DNA of 64,000 nt from Apus apus (lineage: Eukaryota > Chordata > Aves > Apodiformes > Apodidae), in contig NC_067282.1 of NCBI RefSeq assembly GCF_020740795.1, positions 148,228,858-148,292,857 on the forward strand, in the 5' to 3' direction. Made by a program: the position numbers and the translations under genes. Below are positions 52,101-62,870 of the stretch, piece by piece. The notes beneath the pieces were generated by a model. The model was given only the letters and a program-made list of their open reading frames with translations, had not been told where the DNA came from and did no database searches. How positions within the stretch are numbered: position 1 is the stretch's first letter; each line of letters starts with the position of its first letter.

Positions 52101-55100
52101 AATCTCTGGTACTTGAGTTACCAAGGATAAGTCAATAGGCATCAATTTCTGATGTAAAGTAAAACTACACTCATTTTCCCAAAAATGCATTTCAGCAACC
52201 CCTCTTCTTCATCTGACCTCTTCCTAATGTTTGCTAAACAAGCTTTCCAGCTGATGAAAAAGCAAACAATATTGCACTTTCCCAGCAGGCATATGCATCT
52301 TGTGCACCTGATTGCAATAGCAGGCTTGTAAAAGAAAACTGACATTTCTCATATTTGCTACATTCTTTCCCACAAAAATCCACATTGATCATGTTCACTC
52401 CCTGCTTAGGTGAATCACAAAATCTAAAACTCTTGCTTTTCTTCAGAATATAAGTTTGGTTTCCATACACAGGACCATGGTGAGGAATTCCTGTTGTTTG
52501 CTAGGGATTTTCCATCCTCTTGCAGTAAATAAAGTAATTTTGGCTATTTTAAACTTCTGGATAGGGCAGTAGTCTTCCCAAATTAACTAATGGTCTGTTA
52601 ACATAGGTTCTTTGTTTAGCTTTCCAGTATTCTTGATAGTGGAGGGTTTTTTTTGGTTTTGTTTTCTTTTCCTTAGAAAAACACAAATGTATATCTTCCT
52701 GCTTCACAGGGAAGTGTCTGTTCATGTCTGGTCTAAGTAATGAACAGCTGAACCATATGGATGACCACACCTTGCCACATAAATATGGAATTGGATTTAC
52801 AAATATGGTTGAAAGGACAACACCTGGAAGCAAAGACCTCTCCAGGTGGGATAACAAGGAAATGTATCGTGCTCATGAATGAATCAATAGTTGTCATTAT
52901 AATTTTGAATACTTTCTCTTTTAGCAAGGAGTTTCGGGAAGGAGGGCGAATCCTGATGCAGAAGTTGCAAAAGTATAAACCTCGTATAGCAGTTTTCAAT
53001 GGAAAATGTGAGAATCTTGATTTTAAAGATGTTTGTTCTGGGTTTTTGGGGATGTTTTTTTGTTCACTTATATGCATCTTCTTTTTATTTTAGGTATTTA
53101 TGAAATTTTTAGTAAAGAAGTTTTTGGAGTAAAAGTTAAGAATTTGGAATTTGGACTACAGCCACACAAGGTGCCAGACACAGAAACTGTAAGTGTTGAT
53201 ACTGAGAAACATGCTGATTGTCCGCAGCTGCAGGCTTGTTTTGGGAAATGTGGTTAGTAGGTTAGTGCATGCCCTGCAGACTACCTAAAGTACAAATACA
53301 ATCATATGTGCTTTTAGGATAACTGTAATTTACTTGAATCTGATTCTCTGTGTCCAATTCCCTCTATGTTTTTGTTACTGAATTTTGATACCAAACATGA
53401 CCAGGGTGCTAGTATTGCTACAGTGAGAAGAACAGGAAGTGCATCGTTGTGCTGTTACACACTGTAGCTACAACATTACTGGGTCTGGGCATGCCCAAGC
53501 ACTTCCACCAAGCTCAGTCTTACTAAGCTGATTTGAAGCTTGAATTACATTGAGCATTTAAACGGTGTGATGAAGAGTGCATTAGTCATAGACATCTAGT
53601 GCTGGAAGATATCTCAAAGAGACTTAACTATGCATCATGGCAAACCGGTTTGTTTAACCTGTTCTTATAAATAGGTTAAGGCAAATCTGTCAATGCTACT
53701 TGCCAAGGTAACTTACTCCAAAGCATCGTTACCTTGTAATCTCAAAAGATTCTTTACTTCCATCCCAGATTACTAGTGCAGCAAGTTTAAGCTGCCCTTC
53801 ACTAAAGGTGAAGTATTGCCACTAGAGCCTGAAGAGCTGTTGGTGATAAAGTGCTTGCTTCTTAAGTAGCTCTTAAAGACTTCTGCAGTAGATGTATTTT
53901 TAAGAGAGATAAATAATCCTCTTTACTAGTACTTGTTCATAAATACTGCATGGTAATCAAAATATTGGATACAGTTCCTTTGTCCTGAGCTGTTGTCAGA
54001 GATACAGATGCTTAAGTTGGCTTCAACCACGCTCTCTCCAGAGTTTCAAACCCTGACAACTGTGATGCAGACTCACTTGGCCCGTAGGGCAGGCTAATTA
54101 ACCTGTGATGCCTCCCTCACTGGTTTGGAGTGTTTGCATGCTATCACGGACTCTGGGGATTTTCTGGCTCAGAGCTCTGCTTGCTCAAGGAGCTCTGGAG
54201 TGTGCTCCACTCTGTTACACACTTACAAATTGTACTTCTTGTAACTTATTCTGGTACTGCTGCTTCTGCAACACATAAACAACTGGTGAAAATTGTCCTC
54301 GCTTCAGCAGCTGATAATCAGCCCCTCTCTTTAGGGCAAGACATGTAGCTGGCCAAGAAAAATCAAAGGGGCCTTTTATCCTCTTCCACAGCCACCCGTG
54401 GCACTAGCTGAAGCCTGTACAAAGGGTTAAACAATGAACTTGACTGTTTAAAGTCATTCTCAATGCACTGTACACTAGCTCATAGCTCAGAGACCAGTAA
54501 TGCTATTTTTTTCCTCTTTCTCAAGCTCTGCTATGTTATGCCATCATCCAGCGCAAGATGTGCTCAGTTTCCTCGTGCACAAGATAAAGTTCATTATTAC
54601 ATAAAGCTGAAAGACTTAAGGGATCAACTGAAAGGCATTGCACCAAACACAGAGGTGCAGGAGGTGCAGTACACATTTGACTTGAAACTTGCACAAGGTA
54701 TGGTGCTTATTTTCTTAGTCCTTTTTAAAATGTAGTGTAATTTTGTGTACAACACAACTAGCAGCTTCCCAAGCAAAAAGAAGTATAAATTTAAGGGGAA
54801 GGAAGAGATGTACCATCTTTTTTAAATCACATGGTGTAGAATTACACATTCTACTTTCTTTTTAGTACAGTCTTAATTACCTAGGAGGAGCAGGGGTTAT
54901 CTTGTAACATGTGTGGCTGTTTTTTCAAGTGTTCGCTGATAAAAGCGCTCTTTGGTGATTTTTGTTCTGAGTATTAATACTTGTGGCCTCCTCTTTCGGC
55001 AGAGGATGCTAAGAAGATGGCTGTCAAAGAAGAAAAATACGACCCGGGTTACGAAGCAGCGTACGGAGGAGCTTATTGTGATCGTGCGCCCTACGAAAGC

Positions 55101-56774
55101 GATCAGTGCAATTTCTCTTCCAATGGAACTGGTAAAGTGCAGTGCGTGGGGCGCTCAGCCTGCAAACCATTCCTTGTGAACAAGTCACAGAATGGCAGGG
55201 GTTGGAAGGGGCCTCTGGGGCCCTTCCCATCTAGTCCAACCCTCCTGCTAAAGCAGGTTCATCTAGAGCAGGTTGCACAGGATCGCATCCAGCAGGTTTT
55301 GAATGTCTCCAGAGAAGGACACTTCCTAATGTGTAACTTTCTACCCTTTCAAACACTTGCCCAACGCAGACAATATCTTTGAAGTAGAGCAGCAGTTAAA
55401 ATCTTGCATAAATGAGGGAATGGATAGCTTTAGTGAAAGGGAAATAAATAAATTTATTTTAAATCAGTTGTCTGCAACTTCAGACTGTTTTCCCAAACTC
55501 TGATTCCCAAGATCTAACAGACAAACAGAACCAGGTACTTACACACCTGTACAACCTCTTCAACTACAATGACTTGTATAACTGCATCATGCTTTTCAGA
55601 GCAAAAGGCAGGGCTGGTACTTTCTTTTTCATTCCAGTCGCAAGCCAGTACTGGGGGAAAGTGAAACCAGAGAATTGTGGAACAGATAAATAACAGTGCA
55701 ATTAAGGTGGCTCCATTGCTGGTGGGCCAGATTGAAGGAGCAGTGTTGGAAGGATGAGTCTAGTAATCTAGCTGTAATTAAGAAGCTGGGAATTTTAATT
55801 CCCAAAATACCACTAACTGTAAGTAAAAAAATACATGACAATGGCAGAAGCAGTAGCTTTGGAGTAACCACCTTCCTCTGAAGTCTTGAATTCTCAGTCC
55901 TAATCTCAGGCAGTGAATTGAAATTTGCAGTCTGGCTACCCTGCTTTGTCAAAGAGAGTGTCTGAGGAAAAAAAACCAAACAAAACAGTCATAGGAAACA
56001 CTGCAAAGTGAAGTATTCTTTTAAAAAAACAATTAGACTCTTAATTTATATCTATGCACTCACCCTTCAAAGAAGATTTGAAGAAATTATTATTTGAGGA
56101 AATTACCTCAATCTACAAAAAATAGATGCTCAAAGGAAGTGACTTTGAACTGCAGCCTGAGTAGGTGGTTGAAAAAGAGGAAAGATGGAAACTGCAAACA
56201 TATATATATATATATATATATATTTTATATATAATTTATATATATATTATTTATATATAATATATATATTATAAATATAAATATATATTTATATATATTT
56301 ATATATATTTTATATATAATATAATATATATTTTATATATATTATATATATAAATAATAATATATTATTATTTATATTTTTATATATAAATATATATATA
56401 AATATATATATAAAATATATATATATAATATATATAATATATTATATATATATATAATTATTACTGGTTTTAAGAGGTTGTGTGGAGGGGGTTGGAGTTT
56501 GTTTTGGGATTTTGTTGGGTTTTTTCTAGTGGTATCATCTGTATTTTAATTGTTTGGGTTTGGTTAGTGGTATCAACTGCATTTTTTAACCTGGATGTTA
56601 CTGGTTGGTTGGTTGGTTTGTTTGTTTGTTTCAGCAGCAAGCAATCCGCAGTACTGTGAGGGGTCCTCTTTCGGTGACATTCCTAACGGACACTGGATGA
56701 CACAGTCCTTCGCAGACCAGATTCCAGAGTTCAGGGCTGGGGCGCCACAGGAAGAAGAGGGAAGCAGTGCCTGA
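46176..56774 (+). CDS. TDG: TDG, thymine DNA glycosylase, complete
   Basis: This nuclear mismatch glycosylase excises T or U opposite G and 5-formyl- and 5-carboxylcytosine, so it acts in base excision repair and active DNA demethylation. Ten coding exons: 46176-46198, 48259-48407, 50993-51222, 51712-51781, 52710-52845, 52925-53007, 53094-53188, 54526-54697, 55003-55131, 56635-56774. They sum to 1227 nt, or 408 aa (human 410). All introns are GT/AG and in phase. A Lys-rich regulatory N-terminus (about 60-95) precedes the catalytic core. GINPG holds catalytic N138 (human N140), followed by A143 and H149. The MPSSSAR intercalation loop has R273 (human R275). The SUMO acceptor motif VKEE is at 327-330. 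The N-terminus [12 protein letters not shown] differs from human. Confidence 0.97.
46199..48258 (+). other. TDG: TDG intron 1
   Basis: The intron starts in the CpG island, with a (GGGT)n run at 46416-46440 and a poly(A) run at 46749-46767. The rest is unique AT-rich sequence with a short GT-rich tract near 47625-47645. No exon was recognised. Confidence 0.8.
46416..46440 (+). repeat. TDG: (GGGT)n tract, quadruplex-prone
   Basis: At least five runs of three or more G separated by single T bases lie on the coding strand, about 220 bp into TDG intron 1. Confidence 0.85.
48408..50992 (+). other. TDG: TDG intron 2
   Basis: This 2.58-kb AT-rich intron has no recognised repeat or exon. Confidence 0.75.
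51712..51781 (+). CDS. TDG: TDG exon 4, catalytic motif
   Basis: This short exon of 23 codons plus one base encodes [20 protein letters not shown]. It contains the catalytic Asn (N138) and His (H149) of the UDG-superfamily active site. It was found from homology and the GTAG|ATT acceptor and T|GTACGT donor. Confidence 0.97.
51782..52709 (+). other. TDG: TDG intron 4
   Basis: This 0.93-kb AT-rich intron holds nothing recognised. The minus-strand ORFs at 52142-52470 are not gene-like. Confidence 0.75.
53189..54525 (+). other. TDG: TDG intron 7
   Basis: This 1.34-kb intron has a probable ancient CR1-type fragment in its first half (53580-53800). The remainder appears unique. Confidence 0.75.
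53580..53800 (-). mobile_element. Ancient CR1/L3-like LINE fragment
   Basis: On the plus strand the order 'TCATAGACATCTAG..GCTGGAAG', then 'AACCTGTTCTTATAAATAGG', then 'CTTGCCAAGGTAACTTACTCC' and 'TTTAAGCTGCCCTTCACT' follows the antisense of old CR1/L3 3' regions. It is strongly diverged; the call rests on pattern, not alignment. Confidence 0.4.
54526..54697 (+). CDS. TDG: TDG exon 8, intercalation loop
   Basis: This exon encodes [19 protein letters not shown] and the following helices. The Arg of the loop (R273) inserts into DNA to fill the space left by the flipped base. Confidence 0.96.
55003..55131 (+). CDS. TDG: TDG exon 9, SUMOylation motif
   Basis: This exon encodes [20 protein letters not shown] and a variable tail. 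VKEE fits the psi-K-x-E SUMO consensus and aligns with human K330, whose modification promotes release from the product. Confidence 0.95.
55185..55345 (-). mobile_element. CR1 LINE 3' fragment in TDG intron 9
   Basis: The plus strand begins TCACAGAATGGCAGGGGTTG, followed by GAAGGGGCCTCTGG, a CTAGTCCAACCCTCCTGCTA block and AGCAGGTTGCACAGGATCGC. This is a typical antisense CR1 3' end, little diverged. It begins about 50 bp after the exon 9 donor. Confidence 0.88.
56199..56456. repeat. Long imperfect (TA)n microsatellite
   Basis: About 258 bp are almost purely A and T, mostly alternating TATATA with TTTA/AAAT interruptions. It can extrude cruciforms and is a likely site of length polymorphism and of assembly error. 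Confidence 0.95.
56607..56632. repeat. TDG: (GGTT)n(TTTG)n at TDG exon 10 acceptor
   Basis: Four-base repeats of TTGG then TTTG run directly into TTTCAG, so the polypyrimidine tract of this acceptor is built from a G-interrupted microsatellite. Confidence 0.85.
56635..56774 (+). CDS. TDG: TDG exon 10, C-terminus, with tandem acceptor
   Basis: This terminal exon encodes [20 protein letters not shown] and an acidic tail ending GSSA. The acceptor reads TTTCAGCAG, a NAGNAG pair. Using the second AG (exon start 56638) would delete one Ala without shifting frame. Confidence 0.92.
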
Positions 56775-58812
56775 GAGCTGTTTCTTCTCGGCTACGCCTA
56801 CATGCTGCAGTTTTAATGCAGTGATCAAGATTGGTACCTCGGTTCTCCAACTGAAGCATTTTAATAGTATTTTATCTCCCCTAGCTATTTTATTATAGTC
56901 CAAAGTAAGTGTGTGGTAGGCTTAAATCAATGAACTAGATAATTTTAAGGAACTGTCCAAACTTTTTTTTAAAAAGTTAGCCCGTTTTTGTATATGAGTT
57001 TTATATTTAATGTGTACCATTTCTTGCAGTTTTTGACAAATTGCTTTCTCATTTGTGAAGATTTATTTGGGGCGTTAATTTTATTCCATAAATCATACTG
57101 CAGTAGTAATGGCAGCAGTATGCTTCTTACTGATGCCTCAGTATTTGGATATCTCCTCATTCCTTTATATCCAGAGGGGGAAATGAGAAGTGTACCCATA
57201 TCTTATGTGAAGTAGTGTTTTTAATCATGCACAGTTAAGCAAATTGTGCTTTTCAAGTCTGCCTTTTACCTTCTTAAAAAGTGCAGAAAGTTGTGTTCTG
57301 CAGCTGCGAGTACTGACTATTTTCTGGGTGGGAAGAGAGAGCTCTGTCTGTTTCATGGTTGGACCACATTCAGGGTTAAGGGAGCGGAGGCTTCATTTCA
57401 AGTCACAACACCAGGGAAGAAAATCTGTGTCACACAGGACAGGGGCTAAATATTTTATCTGAGCTGTCTTGAGGTCCATCTCTTTCCACCTTAAATTTTA
57501 ATGTAAAAAAACTGGAATTCCTTAAGGAAACAAACAAACAAAAACCAACAACAGAGATTCTTGAATTTAAACTGTGGGTCATTTCTGTGTGGTTAGTCTC
57601 TTCACCTGACCTTCACCAGGAGACAACCCCTTTGAACAGATTACATTGCAGGGAATTGAAAGACCATATTCCCTGTAAAAACCACGTACAGCAGTGTTGT
57701 TTATATCAGGTACAGTTAGCAAGAGGGTGAAAGCAGTTTGCATGGAACTGTTTTTAACACTGGGTTTCTCTTCAGTCTTTTAGACCTTGGAGAGTGTTCT
57801 CTATATTCTTCTTAGAAGTGAAAAATACTAAGTTAAATGAGAGCAGCTGTTCTATTAATAAATTTTCAGCTGCAGAAACAATAGCTCTGTTCTGAGGAAC
57901 TTGCTTACACAATACACATTTTTGGCCAACATTAGTGACTGAGAAAGAAATAAAATTCCATGCTTGTGCCTAACCATCATCATCTTTCCCTCATCATGTG
58001 AGGAAGAGATGCAGTAAAAGCAATAAGCTGAATACAACATTAGAAGTTTTGATGACAGTAGGTGCTTCATATACTTGAAAAATAGATACAAACAGTATCT
58101 CCACAATCCACACTGGTCAGAAATTCCTCTACCAGTATGTTTTACCCTTTCCTCACAGCCAGGGACAGTTGTCATGCATTGAGTGTAACTAATTATTGTA
58201 GATTCAAATCCTGCTGTAATAGCTCTCACTGAGATCACACACTGTCAACCTGGTGTGAAGCAGGCACGATGTTTACAGTTTCCTTCCCAAATTATGTGGC
58301 TTAATTCAGAGCATCTTAAAGCGAGACAGCGTGCATTATGATTCTGATTGTGTTTATTAGCTTCAGCATAAAGCTGTTCAGTATAATGTCAAAATGGTAT
58401 AGGACTTGTCTGTTATTTAAAGTGTACTGTATCATGTATTGCTGTTTACATGGATGTTTTCCTGCAGGTGCTCAAAGTATCTTGCATCAGGGATTTGTTA
58501 CAATTCAATTTTATTTTTCAGCAAAACTAGAAGCATGTAATTAGCACTCCTGAGTATGTAGCACAGTAGGATGGAACTACTGCAAGGCTATCCCATGTGA
58601 TTGGAAGAGAAAGGTCTCTTTTTAAGGGAGTCACCTATAGGGCATCTAGGTATAAAATACTGTAAAGCGTACATGACCGTTTCACTAAATATTGCAATTC
58701 TGTGTGTACTCCCTCCGAACTGGTGCTCTTTTCATTACAGTAATACAGAAGTTCTTAACCTGTCTTAAATCTATCAATGTTTCACAATAAAATCAGGAAT
58801 TGTATTGCAGTG
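56775..58812 (+). terminator. TDG: TDG 3' UTR and polyadenylation signals
   Basis: AATAAA at 58786-58791 is followed by a GU-rich stretch (GTGTCTTAGAATGTGC) and best fits the distal end, giving a 3' UTR of about 2.0 kb. An earlier AATAAA at 57857-57862 could give a shorter form. No ORF in this stretch is gene-like. Confidence 0.65.
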
Positions 58813-59212
58813 TCTTAGAATGTGCTTTTGCATCTCACTCCCAGGGGTCTAAATGCACTACAGGGTAAGTCATACGCAGAAACACTGCAGAACAGTCGCT
58901 GTGCAACAGAACTCTATTCATAAATTTTCATTTGAGGCAGTTTAAATGTGGGCTAGACAACTGAAAACACCTAGTATGTAATACTGCAAGTACTTCCTCC
59001 GTAGATTTTTCTACCAGCAGACATTGGAGTCTTGTTTATGAAGACCTTCCATTAAAACACAGTCTGGCACCAAATTTCACCTCTTTAATGAGAATACTTA
59101 ATTGTCAAGTTAACTCAGTTCCTCACCTCACATGAAATTCAAGATAGTCTGAACTGTGCAACTATCACTCCAGCCTCCCTCTCCATCTCTAAGCACACAA
59201 AACTGATGGTCA

Positions 59213-59218
59213 TTTATT
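59213..59218 (-). terminator. GLT8D2: GLT8D2 polyadenylation signal (candidate)
   Basis: AATAAA on the minus strand lies about 100 nt after the stop and is followed by a GU-rich TTTTGTGTGC. It implies that the 3' ends of TDG and GLT8D2 are only about 0.4 kb apart. Confidence 0.55.
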
Positions 59219-59314
59219 CATTTTCTAAAATCAGTTAATTATACAACATGCTGCATCTCAAACTATTCCATACTGCACAACAGACTGTATGGATGCATTT
59301 AAGTGTTTTCAGTA

Positions 59315-59487
59315 TCAGCTGTCAGGACGAGTTAATTTAAACTTCCCTGATGGGTCAGGAATAAACCAGTTTTCCCAGAGATCAGTGTGAACACTGGGAT
59401 AGTCCCAAGGTTTGTATCTCCCATTCCAATGAAGTAATTTAGCTTCTTGAAGAAAATGCTCTGAGTAACGGGTGTCAGGACTCCAAC
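59315..59487 (-). CDS. GLT8D2: GLT8D2 terminal exon
   Basis: This 173-bp exon encodes GWSPDTRYSEHFLQEAKLLH through PDPSGKFKLTRPDS and TGA. The exon is not visible as an ATG-initiated ORF. It was found from the previous donor phase and homology. Confidence 0.94.
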
Positions 59488-62400
59488 CTGAATGGACAGA
59501 TTAAAAAAAAAAATACCTTTTAGTAATGAAAGATGCTACACAGTGAGGTAAATTCAGTTGTGGTTTTATTTTAAGAAGTCTTAAGTATGGTTTCACTTCC
59601 TAACAGAAAACTAGTTGTATCAGAGTAGCTTCTTTCAGCCTTATGCCTCTATTGCTACATCAGCAGTGCCATCTTCTTCCTCTGTGCCTACTGAAAGTGT
59701 GTCTGATTCTTTCTGCTCTCTCACTGTATTAAAATCTTTCATACATGGTTTCCATAGTTTATGACAATACAGGTTAGCTCGTTTTCAGCCATGTAACTTT
59801 GTCTTTGATATTTTTTTTTTCCTTTTTTCATCCAATTTAATGGCTATCAGGGTTTCAAGGTTTTTTGTGGAGTTTTAACTATTTTGTTTGCTTCACCTGT
59901 TACGATATTTCCATAGTGACACTCATGGGGCACCTCCGCATGCTGCCATACCCTGAGGAAAGCAGGACTAAGGGGGAAGCAGGGATTACATGCTGTGCAT
60001 CTGACATATAAAGCAATGCACTGAGGTAAAGCAATGTAAGGTCCTGTATTGGAATCTTGGCTCACTTTTAGTTTCAACTGCAAATGGTGGGAAGTTAAAC
60101 TTACCAAGATGCCTTATGTGCCACATGGGGTTAATGGTGGAATATTTGCCATGAAATACAATCAACATTGGAGAGGTTGCCACACCTCCCCCAAGGGTGC
60201 TGCTGTAGAGGTTTTCCCTGCAAAAGGAAAAAAATGTAGGCAGAAAATGTTCAAAACCTCAATCAAAGAGTCCTCAGTACAAAAGTCAGAAGATTAGAAA
60301 AGTATTCTGGCAAAATTCCAAATCATTTTGAACAGGCCAGTTTTCAGCATACTCCTTTCCTAATGCTATTAATTCTTTATATTTGCAGCTCCAATTCCCA
60401 TTGAGTAAATCGTTGCTACCAAGCAAAATGGGAGTCAGACCCAACAGGAAGCCAATTACCTCTACACACTGCCTGTAGACTACAAGGCTGACAAAGTTTA
60501 CAGTAGAAAAAGAGTTGCTAACATAACATAACATAAGTTTCTTGAGAAAGTGTACTGAATTACTAACTGCATCAATTAACTAAAAGTATAAACTAACACC
60601 CAACAGCTATCAATTTCCCCACAACAGAGTGATAAATCCAGGACTAGATAAAGCCCAACACTGCAAGGAGCAGCACGAGGAGGGAGCAGCAGTTTGGCCA
60701 CAGTGTGCCAAAGGTCTGGCTGGCTTGTCAGCACATTGGCAAGGCCACCCCAGCTATAGGACACTGTGCCACCCGCCAGCCCAACAGGGAGGAAACCTGG
60801 GAAGCACTGAGAGCTGCTTTGAGGATACAGAACAAAAAAAACCCAAAACGCCGATCAACAGACCAAACGCATAACCTCCCCTCAAAACTGGTTTTCAACT
60901 GCTAAACAAGTTGTTTCACTGTCATTTCAAAATCTAGTTAAAAGGGACATTAATGTATTATTAAGGTATAAAATCAACTGTATAGACAAAATTTGCAGTA
61001 AGATTCACTGAGTTTTCTCAAACTCCTAAAAAAACGCAGCAGGAGGTTGTCAGGGTACATTATGTAGGCAGAGAAAGAAAAAGCACCATTTGGCTTCTCA
61101 CTCCTTCATGGGTATCATTTGTGTCTCTTTGTTCATTTCTGAAACTAACAAGTAATGGACACAGGCCAACAGCACAAGCCATTCAGTTTCCCTTTAGTCT
61201 CACTAAATTTAAATTTAACCCTTTGCAGAGAAATAAAATACATGTTATGTTTGCAAATACAGGTTAACAGTGAACTAATGTATAAAATATGTACAGTGAC
61301 TCACTGTGTCAGGACTTATTTATGATCAATGCCAAAAAGAGATCTTTAATGTCAAATGTCATTGATCTTTAGAAAAGTGTTTTCTATTGTGATTTAAGAA
61401 ATACAGTGTCCAGCTATACTTTGGCTGATATTACAATAGAACGACCACACAAACAATGGTACATTCCTCCTCTTTTAAGCCAGCTTCAGGAGGGGAAGAT
61501 TGCAGGTGGTTTGATCCCAAGTGAGGTTTCTCACCCAAAACAAGAACCACATGTTCTCACTGTCCCTCAGGATGAAATGTGGTTTGTGATCAAACGCAAA
61601 CCTAAATTCCAGCTGGCCTTTTCCTGGTACACAACTGGTCAGATTTAAGCAGATGGAAATTCTGGAACATGAGTTACTTCATTTTATGAGATCTCAAAGG
61701 AAGACTGCTTGGAGTTCAAAACCGTTACGGCCTTTTAAACAGAAAATTAAACTGAGTATTAAAAGTAAAGCACAAAGCCAGATTTCCATACGTACTCTAC
61801 ATTTCTTTGCATCCACTTTTCCAACTGCTTTGTAATCCGCTGATGTTTCCATTCAGTCATGTTGGCGACAATTACTCCAGGATTAAAGGAGCAGGTGCTG
61901 GGGCTGATGCCAAGATCTCTAATTGCTTGTTTTCTGTAGTCCAGGAATCCCATGTACGTGTTCTAGGACATAAAAAGGTATGTTTATTCCCTATGAATCT
62001 CTACAAAGATAATTATGTGCCTCTCTCTACCACTGATATGGAGACTAAATGCACATGCTCTGAGTTGTGTTTCTAGGTGATGGTTACCTGTCCGGATTTC
62101 CACAAGGCTGAAAGGCAGGATACCTCCAGCTACTGAATTACTTTTTCCACATATTGTTTAACGCGAGTTTGATAAGGCTCTTCCCTCACCATGCATTTCT
62201 GTAGCTTACTCTAATGATGTAGCATCAGGCCTATACAGCTGTCATGCTAGAGGGACTCACTGACAACGCTGTGGAACTCAGCTCAGGAATTAGCCTTTAA
62301 ACCCACTTCCTGAGTTTCATTCCAAATTTGACTAATACAAATATATTGTGTCTTCATTAGATGTTCCACAAGTGTTCATGATCTACTGATACCAAATAAA

Positions 62401-62744
62401 AAACATAATTTAGTACAATCCAAAGAACAATACATATTTAAATTACTACAGGAAATAACTGCATAGCATTACAGAGTTATTACAAAAAGTAGTTCTTAAT
62501 TACTAGTAAAACAAAAACAAAAATATAAAAACAAAACAAAAACAACTTCGACTTCAGAAAAAAATGTATTAAATCATCTTAAATTTGTGGGTAAAGACAT
62601 TCCTGATTAGAATTCCAAACTGACATCTCACCTGCATCCCTACACTTCTAACGATTTCATGTGTAGAGGGCAGATCACAATCATCCGAAAAAGCTGCAGC
62701 ATGTCCAGGAGCTAACTTGGTATCATAGAGTTCCTGGATGTCAC
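59315..62744 (-). CDS. GLT8D2: GLT8D2, glycosyltransferase 8 domain-containing 2 (3' part)
   Basis: This is a type II membrane GT8-family glycosyltransferase-like protein; its acceptor and product are not established. The last four coding exons in transcription order are 62744-62632, 61962-61796, 60217-60105 and 59487-59315, all with GT/AG and continuous phase, giving the C-terminal 188 aa (human protein 349). Conserved segments are GDIQELYDTKLAPGHAAAF, ISPSTCSFNPGVIVANMTEW, NLYSSTLGGGVATSPMLIVF, HGKYSTINPMWHIRHLG and the final LLHWNGRYKPWDYPSVH. The N-terminal anchor and the catalytic DxD region (in human just before GDIQ) are not in the window and should lie right of 64,000. The C-terminal residues KLTRPDS differ from human KLNHHS. 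It is convergent with TDG. Confidence 0.94.
60105..60217 (-). CDS. GLT8D2: GLT8D2 exon (ENLYSSTLGGG...)
   Basis: This 113-bp exon has acceptor TTGCAG and donor GTAAGT. It encodes HGKYSTINPMWHIRHL; the His in this GT8-type motif is a candidate metal ligand. Confidence 0.95.
61796..61962 (-). CDS. GLT8D2: GLT8D2 exon (NTYMGFLDY...)
   Basis: This 167-bp exon has acceptor CCTAG and donor GTACGT. It encodes the highly conserved stretch around TCSFNPGVIVANMTEW, which contains the NMT glycosylation sequon. Confidence 0.95.
62632..62744 (-). CDS. GLT8D2: GLT8D2 exon (GDIQELYD...)
   Basis: This 113-bp exon has acceptor AATCAG and donor GTGAGA. It directly follows the exon that in human encodes the DDD metal-binding motif. 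A CR1 fragment ends about 40 bp upstream of its acceptor. Confidence 0.94.
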
Positions 62745-62784
62745 CTGATTGCAGAAAGGTCAAAAGCATAAGAAGAAACTTACT

Positions 62785-62870
62785 TAGAATCATAGAATCA
62801 TCCTGGTTGGAAGGGACCTTGAAGATCATCAAGTCCAACCATAACCTAAATCCCCCAACCATAAACTAAT
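62785..62870 (-). mobile_element. CR1 LINE 3' end fragment in GLT8D2 intron
   Basis: The plus strand reads AGAATCATAGAATCATCCTG, then GTTGGAAGGGACCTTGAAGA and AAGTCCAACC. This is the classic CR1 3' terminus in antisense with two ATTCTATG-type end repeats. It runs in the same direction as GLT8D2. Confidence 0.9.

Larger units (their letters stand above)
55132..56634 (+). other. TDG: TDG intron 9
   Basis: This 1.5-kb intron contains a CR1 fragment, then unique sequence, then a 260-bp TA microsatellite, and ends in GGTT/TTTG repeats that form the acceptor's pyrimidine tract. Confidence 0.85.
59488..62631 (-). other. GLT8D2: GLT8D2 introns within the last four exons
   Basis: Introns lie at 62631-61963, 61795-60218 and 60104-59488. 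They are AT-rich with no recognised repeat. The stretch 60600-60850 is GC-richer than its surroundings but shows no known element. Confidence 0.75.

Noticed and set aside
53566-53640. TGTGATGAA suggesting a snoRNA C box in TDG intron 7
   Set aside because: No D box or terminal pairing at the right distance; the sequence fits an old CR1 fragment better.
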